Shown here piece after piece: positions 7,657-13,765 of a stretch of 17,706 nt of DNA (position 1 is the first letter of the stretch; the number at the start of each line of letters is the position of its first letter). Origin of the DNA: Deltaproteobacteria bacterium (GTDB lineage: Bacteria > Desulfobacterota > Binatia > UBA9968); NCBI GenBank assembly GCA_016844625.1, contig JAERMN010000018.1, forward strand, positions 1-17,706. Direction: 5' to 3'. A program made the translations under genes and the position numbers. The notes beneath the pieces are model-generated. The model searched no databases. It saw only the letters and a list, made by a program, of their open reading frames with translations, and was not told the origin of the DNA.

Positions 7657-8526
7657 TCACTTTGCGAGCAGCTTGCGGATCGAGCGGAGTTCCTTTTGTT
7701 TCTCATCGCTGAGTTTGGGGTAGTCCATTGGCAATCCCTGGAGGGTGTCCAGGATAATCTGTGAAGTGATCAGCCGGGCATTTTCTTTGTCGTCGGCCGG
7801 CACGACGTACCACGGGGCGTGGCGCGTGCTGGTGGCGCTCAGGCATGCCTCGTACGCCTTCATATAATCGTTCCAACGTTCCCTTTCTTCGATATCGCCC
7901 ATGCTGAATTTCCAATTCTTATCGGGCTCGTCAATGCGGGCGAGAAAGCGTTTGCGCTGCTCTTCTTTGGAAAGATGGAGAAAGAACTTGATAATCCTCG
8001 TGCCGTTGCGATGCAGGTGCGATTCCATGTCGCGGATCGAGCGATAGCGGTCCTGCCAGACGGTCTTTTCGTCCCGCGCCCCGTCGGGGATTCGCTGGCT
8101 GCGCAGCAGCTCCGGGTGAACCCGAACGATCAGCGCCTCTTCATAGTACGAACGATTAAAAATTCCGATGCGGCCTCGCTCCGGCAGGCACTGAGTCGTG
8201 CGCCATAAGAAATCATGATCCAATTCTTCGAGGCTCGGATGCTTGAAACTGAAGACCTGGCAGCCTTGGGGGTTGACGCCGGACATCACATGTTTGATTG
8301 CGCTGTCCTTTCCCGCGGCGTCCATGGCCTGGAAGATCAGCAACACGGCGTAACTGTTCGCGGCATAGAGGATACTTTGCAGATCGCTCATCTTTTCGAT
8401 GCGCTCGCGCAAAATCTTTTTGAAATGCTTTTTTGAATCGTAGTAAGGTTTCACTTCCGTGGGCCACTTTTTCAGGTTAACTTCCTTGCCCTCGCCCACG
8501 CGGAAATCTTTGGAATCTATCTTCAT
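7657..8526 (-). CDS. ppk2: Polyphosphate:nucleotide phosphotransferase, PPK2 family
   Basis: This 289-residue cytoplasmic enzyme is the intact copy of the duplicated gene. It has the PPK2 P-loop kinase pattern: Walker A AMDAAGKDS at 67-75, the SGVNPQGCQVFSFKHPS segment at 82-98, Walker B-like GIFNRSYYEEALIVRVHPE at 121-139, and the lid/arginine region LSKEEQRKRFLARIDEPDKNWKFS at 185-208. The FNRSYYEE form with an N-terminal helical extension resembles the class III/TIGR03709-type PPK2s, which transfer phosphate from polyphosphate to AMP or ADP. This links it to polyphosphate use and nucleotide energy balance; direction and nucleotide preference cannot be fixed from sequence alone. Start ATG 8526-8524 is preceded by AAAGGGG with good spacing. 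Length is normal for the family. It lies 133 bp after the permease gene on the same strand, so it may be co-transcribed with the exporter. Confidence 0.93.
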   Translation of the reverse strand: MKIDSKDFRVGEGKEVNLKKWPTEVKPYYDSKKHFKKILRERIEKMSDLQSILYAANSYAVLLIFQAMDAAGKDSAIKHVMSGVNPQGCQVFSFKHPSLEELDHDFLWRTTQCLPERGRIGIFNRSYYEEALIVRVHPELLRSQRIPDGARDEKTVWQDRYRSIRDMESHLHRNGTRIIKFFLHLSKEEQRKRFLARIDEPDKNWKFSMGDIEERERWNDYMKAYEACLSATSTRHAPWYVVPADDKENARLITSQIILDTLQGLPMDYPKLSDEKQKELRSIRKLLAK

Positions 8527-8659
8527 GGTGCCCCTTTCATGCGGAGTTTTGGGGTCGAGCTTGAACCAACTCCAGTGTCAGTTCTTTAGTTGCTTGTACT
8601 GATCACGAATTGCTGAATCAGATTCTAAAGTGACGGCTTGTGCGGCAGCTCGCCACGGC

Positions 8660-9436
8660 TCAGCTCTTCAACCGATATCCGGTCTTGAACATCCACCCGA
8701 CGACAGCCAGACAGAACAAGAAGAATCCCAGCGTCATCGCCAGGCTTACTTCGACGCTCACGTCGGACGACTCATAGAAGCTCCAGCGAAAGCCGCTAAT
8801 CAGATAAACCACCGGGTTAAACAAGGTGACGGTGCGCCATGTCGGCGGCAGCATGTCGATCGAATAGAAGGCGCCGCCGAGAAAGGTCAAAGGCGTTATG
8901 ATCAGCATCGGAATAAACTGCAACTGCTCGAAGCTTTTGGCCCAGATGCCGACGATGAAACCGAACAGGCTGAAGGTCGCCGCCGTGAGCACGAGAAAGG
9001 CGATCATCCACAGCGGGTGCAGGATGTGGACCGGCACGAACATGGCGGCCGTGGCGAGGATGATCAGCCCGAGGCCGATCGACTTGGACGCCGCCGCGCC
9101 GACGTAGGCGATGACGATTTCCAAGTAAGACACCGGCGCGGACAAAATCTCATAGATCGTGCCGGTGAACTTGGGGAAGTAAATACCGAACGAGGCGTTC
9201 GAGATGCTCTGGGTGAATAGCGACAGCATGACCAACCCCGGGACAATGAACGCGCCGTAGGCGACTCCGTCCACCTGGGCCATCCGCGATCCGATGGCGG
9301 CGCCGAAGACCACGAAATAAAGCGAAGTCGTGATCACCGGCGCAACCACGCTCTGGAAGAGCGTCCGCAGCGCGCGCGCCATCTCGAACTTGTAGATGGC
9401 CCACACGCTGTGCCGGTTGAATGCCAGGTTGCTCAT
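8660..9436 (-). CDS. yadH: ABC-2 type exporter permease (YadH-like)
   Basis: This 258-residue polytopic inner-membrane protein has about six hydrophobic segments. Conserved ABC-2 landmarks are visible: VVAPVITTSLYFVVFGAAIG near residues 30-49, the FIVPGLVMLSLFTQSISNAS region, ILSAPVS, and the C-terminal ITPLTFLGGAFYSIDMLPP followed by NPVVYLISGFRWSFY. Length and motifs correspond closely to E. coli YadH (256 residues). It should form the channel of an exporter with the ATPase encoded upstream at 9758-10681; the substrate is unknown, with drug, lipid or polysaccharide export all possible in this family. Start ATG 9436-9434. Unusually, about 320 bp of repeats separate it from its ATPase gene. 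A decayed fragment of a second copy of its 3' end lies at 4101-4222. Confidence 0.9.
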   Translation of the reverse strand: MSNLAFNRHSVWAIYKFEMARALRTLFQSVVAPVITTSLYFVVFGAAIGSRMAQVDGVAYGAFIVPGLVMLSLFTQSISNASFGIYFPKFTGTIYEILSAPVSYLEIVIAYVGAAASKSIGLGLIILATAAMFVPVHILHPLWMIAFLVLTAATFSLFGFIVGIWAKSFEQLQFIPMLIITPLTFLGGAFYSIDMLPPTWRTVTLFNPVVYLISGFRWSFYESSDVSVEVSLAMTLGFFLFCLAVVGWMFKTGYRLKS

Positions 9437-9470
9437 GGTTTAGTCAAATCGAGTCGAAACCGGAGTTTTA

Positions 9471-9697
9471 GCCGCAAAGAACGCAAAGTTCGCAAAGTTC
9501 AGGAGGGACGTTTACCACGAAGGACACGGAGAGCACGAAGTTCGGAGTATTAATTTTCCGAACACTTCGTGCTCTTCGTGGTAAAATCAAATTTCTTAGT
9601 CGCCACCCAACTGTGCCTACATTCGGAATGTTTCGAGCTGAAACGCCAGGTTCGAAATCGTCTGATTTTTTTTGCGTTCTCTGCGTTCTTTGCGGTC
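9471..9697. repeat. Outer arms of nested inverted repeat (GCAAAGAACGCAAAG type)
   Basis: The left arm at 9471-9497 reads GCCGCAAAGAACGCAAAG then TTCGCAAAG. The right arm at 9671-9697 is its near-exact reverse complement, ending GCGTTCTTTGCGGTC. The arms enclose a second, inner palindromic repeat. The units are short reiterated 7-9-mers, so both arms are themselves tandem-like. The whole block fills the gap between the exporter's permease and ATPase genes. Confidence 0.85.
9511..9585. repeat. Hairpin repeat copy 1 (CACGAAGGACACG family)
   Basis: TTTACCACGAAG (9511-9522) pairs with CTTCGTGGTAAA (9574-9585), and the inner GAGCACGAAG...TTCGGA pairs with TCCGAA...CTTCGTGCTC. The left arm has one extra 9-mer unit. 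The centre GGAGTATT is shared with copy 3. It lies inside the nested repeat between the permease and ATPase genes. Confidence 0.9.
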
Positions 9698-9728
9698 AAT
9701 TCTCCAAATCCGAATCTTCTTCATTAAA

Positions 9729-9747
9729 CGATTGGAACGACTGGAAC
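9729..9747. repeat. TGGAAC short tandem repeat, copy 1
   Basis: CGATTGGAACGACTGGAAC consists of two units of GAxTGGAAC and begins just beyond the ATPase stop codon. A related stretch lies at 10901-10929 beyond the other end of the same gene. Confidence 0.5.
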
Positions 9748-9757
9748 AAGTCTTTTC

Positions 9758-10681
9758 TCATCGGTCGCTGACCAGGCTGACAAAAATATCTTCCAGCGAG
9801 CTCTGGCGCGTGTTCAGATCCTTGAAGCCTATGCCCAGATCGCTCATCCGCTGCAGCAGCGCCGGGATGCCCGCCCGTTCCTCGTCGGCATCGAAGGTAT
9901 ATTCCAGTTCGGTTCCCCCGGCATTGAGCGCCAGGTGCCAGTCGCTCAGCTCCAGCGGGATTGATGCCAGCGGCTTGAGCAGATTGAGCGTGAGCTGTTT
10001 TTTACCGAGCTTCTTCATCAGCTTGGTCTTGTCCTCGACGAGGATCAGCTCGCCCTTGTTGATCACGCCTATGCGATCGGCCATCTCCTCGGCCTCGTCG
10101 ATGTAGTGCGTGGTCAGGATGATCGTCACGCCGCTTGCGCGCAGGCGCCGCACCAGCGTCCACATGTCGCGGCGCAATTCCACGTCGACGCCCGCCGTCG
10201 GCTCATCGAGGAACAAAATCTGCGGTTCATGCGATAGCGCCTTGGCGATCATTACGCGCCGCTTCATGCCGCCCGAGAGCGTCATAATCTTGTCCTTGCG
10301 TTTGTCCCACAATGACAGATCACGCAGCACTTGCTCGATGTAAGCCGGGTTAGGCGCGCGCCCGAACAGACCGCGGCTGAAGCTCACCGTCGCCCACACC
10401 GACTCGAAGGCATCGGTGGTGAGTTCCTGCGGCACCAGACCGATCTTCGAGCGCGCCGCGCGATAGTCGTGCACGATGTCGTGGCCGTCGGCGACGACCA
10501 CACCCTCGGTGGGCGTGACGATGCCGCAGACGATGCTGATCAGCGTCGTTTTGCCGGCGCCGTTGGGACCCAAGAGCGCGAAGATTTCACCTTTGCGGAT
10601 TTCGAGATCGACGCGCGTGAGCGCCCGGTAGCCCGAAGCGTAGGTCTTGGTCAAGTTCGAGATCGAGATAATCGGCGGCAT
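9758..10681 (-). CDS. yadG: ABC exporter ATP-binding protein (YadG-like)
   Basis: This roughly 307-residue ATPase has all nucleotide-binding motifs: Walker A GPNGAGKTT at 38-46, Q-loop Gln85 (LVPQE), signature LSGGMKRR at 135-142, Walker B ILFLDEP at 155-161, and the H-loop TTHYIDEAEE near 190-199. The C-terminal half matches the extended YadG/CcmA-type sequence with LEDIFVSLV near the end. E. coli YadG has the same length and very similar motif context. It powers the permease encoded downstream at 8660-9436. I chose ATG 10681-10679; a TTG one codon upstream is also possible, and no strong ribosome binding site discriminates. Gene order ATPase then permease on the minus strand is normal, but the interposed repeat block is not. 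Confidence 0.92.
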   Translation of the reverse strand: MPPIISISNLTKTYASGYRALTRVDLEIRKGEIFALLGPNGAGKTTLISIVCGIVTPTEGVVVADGHDIVHDYRAARSKIGLVPQELTTDAFESVWATVSFSRGLFGRAPNPAYIEQVLRDLSLWDKRKDKIMTLSGGMKRRVMIAKALSHEPQILFLDEPTAGVDVELRRDMWTLVRRLRASGVTIILTTHYIDEAEEMADRIGVINKGELILVEDKTKLMKKLGKKQLTLNLLKPLASIPLELSDWHLALNAGGTELEYTFDADEERAGIPALLQRMSDLGIGFKDLNTRQSSLEDIFVSLVSDR

Positions 10682-10783
10682 CAATGCGATCTTACCGCAA
10701 TCGTATGACCTCTTTAAGCTTGCCTATGGATATATCACTTCGAGTGGTAGAGATGCGGGTAGAGATGCGTGGGGTAGAATGCT

Positions 10784-10859
10784 TGTCAGGCTTTGATTAT
10801 TTGATATTCGATACATTGTCTTTCCCCAACTACAATACGCAAATCGTCAAAGCCTGACA
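10784..10859. repeat. 76-bp element with TGTCAGGCTTTGA inverted ends
   Basis: TGTCAGGCTTTGA at 10784-10796 is exactly inverted at 10847-10859. Counting the next bases, the arms extend to about 20 bp with two mismatches (TGTCAGGCTTTGATTATTTG against TGTCAGGCTTTGACGATTTG). The centre is AT-rich and lacks coding capacity. The size and perfect termini look like a small non-autonomous mobile or REP-like element. Confidence 0.75.
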
Positions 10860-11026
10860 CCGAGGCTGTAATTGTCTTTAACTCTTGAACCGAGCGCAGC
10901 GATTGAACGGCTGGAACGTTTGGAACGGGCCACAGTAGTTGGTGCGGGTTGACAGCTGCGCTTGCGGTTGATAGCTCTGCGGTCGACTAAGCGAGTCAAT
11001 CCACGATTAACGCAGCCACTTCGCGA
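10860..11026. other. Intergenic segment, no gene seen
   Basis: This stretch continues the non-coding gap upstream of the selenoprotein candidate. It contains the second TGGAAC repeat stretch (10901-10929) and a TTGACA at 10949-10954 whose would-be -10 is poor. I see no gene in it. Confidence 0.4.
10901..10929. repeat. TGGAAC short tandem repeat, copy 2
   Basis: Three successive units end in GGCTGGAAC and GTTTGGAAC, related to the stretch at 9729-9747. It belongs to the simple reiterated repeats that surround the YadG-like gene. Confidence 0.5.
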
Positions 11027-11115
11027 GCGGGGTCTTGACCCCGCCCTTGACCAAAGGGGATGCTCGCCCCCTTTTGGAAACCCCATTTAAAGGTTCCACG
11101 CTGCGAGCAGCGTGG
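11027..11115. repeat. Cluster of three palindromes before the selenoprotein candidate
   Basis: Three perfect or near-perfect stems follow one another: GCGGGGTC-TT-GACCCCGC (11027-11044), CCAAAGGGG...CCCCTTTTGG (11051-11077), and CCACGCTGC-GA-GCAGCGTGG (11096-11115). The last ends 18 bp before the ATG at 11134. They may be REP-type repeats, a terminator region, or an operator/leader structure. The middle one shares a 14-mer with 7424-7437. Confidence 0.7.
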
Positions 11116-11133
11116 TCAACATAAAATACGACT

Positions 11134-11907
11134 ATGGAAAACGTCGGCGACAAATTCGTTCTTTTCACCCAGCCCGGTTGAAGCAGTTGCCTAAGAACGA
11201 AAGAGTTTCTTTCGAAAAAAGGCATTGACTTCATCGCGCTTGATATATTGAACGAGCCAACGGCACAAGCGCGACTGGGCAAATTGGGCGCTCGCACCGT
11301 GCCAGTTTTGGCGCAAGGCGATCAATATATCTTCTGCCAGAACCTGGAAGATGTCGCCGAGTTCGTCGGCTTGCAAGGCAGCGGGCATACACCGCTGCCC
11401 GCCGCTGCGTTGATGACGAAATGGATCAAAGTGCTACGCGCGGCCGAGCGCTACGTTCGTCAACTGCCCAGCGACCGGCTGGACGAGCGTGCCATCGATA
11501 ATCGTGATCGCTCGCTGCGACTCTTGAGCCACCACATCTTTCGCGTAGCCGAAGCTTTCCTCGAAACCGCCATTGACGGCGTAGAATACCGGACCAACAA
11601 TGCCAATATCACACCCGAAGACGGAACCTGCACCGCCGCAGAGGAAATCGCGGAATACGGTGACGGCATTGTTGAGCGGCTTGAGCACTGGTGGAGCCAA
11701 CTCAAGGACAAATCCTGCCGGCAACCGGTGCAAACCTTCTATGGCACACCGCCGATGCACCAGCTTTTCGAGCGCTCCACCTGGCACTCTGCGCAGCACA
11801 CGCGGCAGTTGATGGCCGTGCTCGATCGCTGCGGTATCGAGCCGCAGGGGCGACTCACGGCTGAAGATCTCGCCGGTCTGCCCCTGCCGGAAGGCCTGTG
11901 GGAATGA
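11134..11907 (+). CDS. Putative selenoprotein: glutaredoxin-like domain fused to DinB-like domain
   Basis: Read through one in-frame TGA (11179-11181), this gene encodes 257 residues. Residues 1-80 are glutaredoxin-like: a beta strand KFVLFTQPG, then U16-S-S-C19, a helix LRTKEFLSKKG, a strand IDFIALDI, and the cis-proline signature TVPVL (55-59). Homologous redoxins have Cys at the position of codon 16, so the TGA replaces the nucleophilic Cys of a CxxC motif. Residues ~95-257 are a DinB-type four-helix bundle with candidate metal ligands His133/134, His218 and His222 (STWHSAQHTRQL). DinB-superfamily members include metal-dependent thiol S-transferases, so a redox partner domain is sensible. 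A SECIS-like hairpin follows the TGA. No strong ribosome binding site precedes ATG 11134; an in-frame TAA at 11122-11124 limits the start. If TGA is a plain stop, only a truncated product from about TTG 11248 would remain. Sel genes are not in this window. Confidence 0.75.
11179..11181 (+). other. In-frame TGA, proposed selenocysteine codon (Sec16)
   Basis: The TGA lies between GGT (Gly15) and AGC AGT TGC (Ser-Ser-Cys19). Coding resemblance continues seamlessly on both sides with no frame change, which places the TGA at the first position of a UxxC redox motif. Confidence 0.75.
11188..11224 (+). promoter_or_regulatory. Putative bacterial SECIS element
   Basis: A perfect 7-bp stem CGAAAGA/TCTTTCG (11198-11204 with 11208-11214) closes a loop GTT beginning with G, 23 nt after the TGA. 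A second outer stem TGCCT/AGGCA (11188-11192 with 11220-11224) supports it. Bacterial SECIS hairpins bound by SelB sit immediately downstream of the UGA, typically with a G near the start of a small apical loop, so position and shape fit. Within coding sequence such a clean stem is unlikely by chance, but folding was judged by eye. Confidence 0.65.
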
Positions 11908-11941
11908 CGAAGAGATAGTTTGGTATTGTTACCTTGATTTC

Positions 11942-12027
11942 TTTCACCACGAAGATCACGAAGGACACGAAGGTTTCGGATAAATAAAACTCCGGACTTC
12001 GTGCTCTTCGTGTCCTTCGTGGTGAAA
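11942..12027. repeat. Hairpin repeat copy 2 (CACGAAGGACACGAAG family)
   Basis: TTTCACCACGAAG (11942-11954) pairs with CTTCGTGGTGAAA (12015-12027). Both arms continue with CACGAAG-type 9-mers and an inner TTTCGGA/TCCGGA pairing. It fills the gap between the selenoprotein candidate and the MmgE/PrpD gene. Translations of it give a meaningless peptide (SPRRTRRARS) and should not be called a gene. Confidence 0.9.
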
Positions 12028-12086
12028 ATATCTTCACAGTAAACCCGAAAGAACCTTTTTACTCAAGGAACCGCTTTGGAGGTCGG

Positions 12087-13544
12087 ATGGGACTGACGCA
12101 AGAAGTTGCGCACTTTGTCGCGCGGACACACTACCGGGATATTCCCAAAGAGGTCGTCCAACTGGCGCGCGGATTCATCCTGGACGGACTCGGCGTCGCC
12201 TTGGCCGGTTCGACTGACGAGTGCTCGCGCATCGTTCAAGCCCAGATCCGGCAAATGTACGGCAGGGGCGAGTCGTCGATTGTCGGCACTGCTCTTGTAG
12301 CGCCGGCGCCGAAAGCGGCTCTGGCCAACGGCGTGGCCGGCCATGCGATGGATTACGACGACACCCAACTGTCAACTTCCAAGGAAGCGGTTTACGGTCT
12401 CCTGACACATCCGACCACACCTGTGCTGGCCGCGCTCCTGGCCATCGGCGAGAAAGAAAGAAGCAGCGGCGAGGAATTTGTTTTGGCCTATCTCTTAGGC
12501 GTCGAAGTCGAGTGCCGCATTGCCGATGCGATTAACCCACGCCACTATCAGTCTGGTTTTCATTCCACCGCGACCATGGGCGGCATCGGCGCCGCCATGG
12601 CGGTTGGAAAAATCCTTCGCGTTAACGAGGGGAAATTGATTCAAACGTTGGGCATTGTCGCCAGCATGGCGTCGGGATTGCGCGAAAACTTCGGCACCAT
12701 GACCAAGCCGCTACACGCGGGACGCGCCGCTGAGAACGGCGTGACCGCCGCCTTGCTGGCGCGCGACGGCTTCACGGCGGCGGCGAATATTCTCGAAGCC
12801 CGCCGCGGCTTTTTCAACGCCATGGCCGGCGGTTGCGACGAGAGCAAGATTACCGGGCGCCTCGGTTCGCCTTACTTCATGAAGGAGCCGGGAATTTCCA
12901 TCAAGCCGTATCCATCCGGCTCACTGTCGCACCCGGCGCAAGATTTGATTCTCGACCTGGTTAAACAGCATGATCTTAGCGCGGACGATGTCGATCACAT
13001 CGATGTCGGCACCAATTCCAACGTGCCCAACGCGCTGATCTATCCGATGCCCAAGACCGCCTTGGAAGGAAAGTTCAGCATTCCATTCTGCATGGCCATC
13101 GCCGTGCTGGAACGCAAGGCAGGTATCGCGCAGTTCCAAAACCGCAAGGTGCGCGACAAGAAGGTTGTCGCATTGATGAAGCGGGTGACGCTCTATGTCG
13201 ACGATGAGCTTGAAAAGCTCGGCTACGATCAGGTGCGTTCGCGGATTCGCATCAGACTCAAAAACGGCCGGGTGATAGAAGGGCGCTATGATGTCGCGCG
13301 GGGGCACCCGGAGAAACCGATGAGCTGGGCCGAACTAGGCGACAAGTTTCGCGACTGCGCCGGGCTCGTGCTGGCAGACAAGGACGCAGAGACGGCGATC
13401 CAATTGGTCGCCCACATCGAAGAACTGAAAAGCTTAAGCCCCCTGTTCCGCGCACTGACCGGCGCGCGCGCTAAGAGTGTCAGAAAAACTGGTTCTTCTG
13501 GGTTTCCTGTGAAGAAGTATTCACCACGAAGGACACGAAGTTAG
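12087..13544 (+). CDS. MmgE/PrpD family protein
   Basis: This 485-residue cytoplasmic protein has ATG 12087 preceded by GGAGG four bases upstream. It has the family's helical N-terminal domain with NGVAGHAMDYDDT at 81-93, HPT at 108-110, the conserved GFHSTATMGGIGAA around His159, and TKPLHAGRAAENG with Lys207; a lid domain follows (residues ~275-400). These residues line the active site in 2-methylcitrate dehydratase and cis-aconitate decarboxylase relatives, so a lyase, dehydratase or decarboxylase acting on a polycarboxylic or similar acid is likely. The substrate is not deducible, as environmental genomes carry many paralogues. The last part (about residues 465-485, ending KKYSPRRTRS) is non-family sequence and runs into the left arm of hairpin repeat copy 3, so the original stop has apparently been lost or replaced. 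No operon partner is adjacent. Confidence 0.9.
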   Translation: MGLTQEVAHFVARTHYRDIPKEVVQLARGFILDGLGVALAGSTDECSRIVQAQIRQMYGRGESSIVGTALVAPAPKAALANGVAGHAMDYDDTQLSTSKEAVYGLLTHPTTPVLAALLAIGEKERSSGEEFVLAYLLGVEVECRIADAINPRHYQSGFHSTATMGGIGAAMAVGKILRVNEGKLIQTLGIVASMASGLRENFGTMTKPLHAGRAAENGVTAALLARDGFTAAANILEARRGFFNAMAGGCDESKITGRLGSPYFMKEPGISIKPYPSGSLSHPAQDLILDLVKQHDLSADDVDHIDVGTNSNVPNALIYPMPKTALEGKFSIPFCMAIAVLERKAGIAQFQNRKVRDKKVVALMKRVTLYVDDELEKLGYDQVRSRIRIRLKNGRVIEGRYDVARGHPEKPMSWAELGDKFRDCAGLVLADKDAETAIQLVAHIEELKSLSPLFRALTGARAKSVRKTGSSGFPVKKYSPRRTRS

Positions 13545-13584
13545 GAGTATTGGTTATCCGAAACCTTCGTGACCTTCGCGGTGA
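13520..13584. repeat. Hairpin repeat copy 3, overlapping MmgE/PrpD 3' end
   Basis: The left arm TTCACCACGAAGG... starts at 13520 and the right arm CCTTCGTGACCTTCGCGG ends near 13584. The centre GGAGTATTGGTTATCCGAA resembles that of copy 1. The arms differ more than in copies 1 and 2. The MmgE/PrpD stop codon (13542-13544) lies just after the left arm. It could also act as the 3' hairpin of that transcript. Confidence 0.85.
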
Positions 13585-13665
13585 GATTGAATTTTCTATC
13601 GGCGCGCCAGAATGGACATTATCGTTACGGTGAAACGGCTAGAGGGGACTGCGGCGATAGCCATG

Positions 13666-13693
13666 TTGACTGACAAAATAATTCCGTAATAAT
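13666..13693 (+). promoter_or_regulatory. Candidate sigma-70 promoter for the ABC importer operon
   Basis: TTGACT (13666-13671) is separated by 16 bp from AATAAT (13688-13693). These boxes are five of six matches each to the -35 and -10 consensus. The pair lies 72 bp upstream of the binding-protein ATG, and the region between has no competing gene. Confidence 0.55.
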
Positions 13694-13765
13694 GACTCGG
13701 CCCGGAGACGGATGAGAACGGGAAGAATTAAACGCGTGGTCTAATCGAGTGAGAAGGGGGCAATC

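Noticed and set aside
8630..9220. Plus-strand 196-codon frame
   Set aside because: Highly charged translation antisense to the permease gene; no family resemblance.
9471..9697. CRISPR array
   Set aside because: Units are inverted and contiguous, with no regular spacers and no cas genes.
9672..10106. Plus-strand 144-codon frame
   Set aside because: It starts in the repeat block and runs antisense to the YadG-like ATPase gene.
10949..10977. TTGACA as promoter for the selenoprotein candidate
   Set aside because: The -10 at 17-bp spacing (TAGCTC) is poor and it lies about 160 bp upstream of the start, beyond several palindromes.
11134..11907. Ordinary pseudogene caused by TGC-to-TGA nonsense mutation
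   Set aside because: Not excluded, but the stop falls exactly on the Sec-prone Cys, the frame is otherwise intact and a well-placed hairpin follows, so selenocysteine is preferred.
11855..12037. Minus-strand 60-codon frame with SPRRTRRARS
   Set aside because: It is a translation of hairpin repeat copy 2; such peptides arise wherever this repeat occurs.
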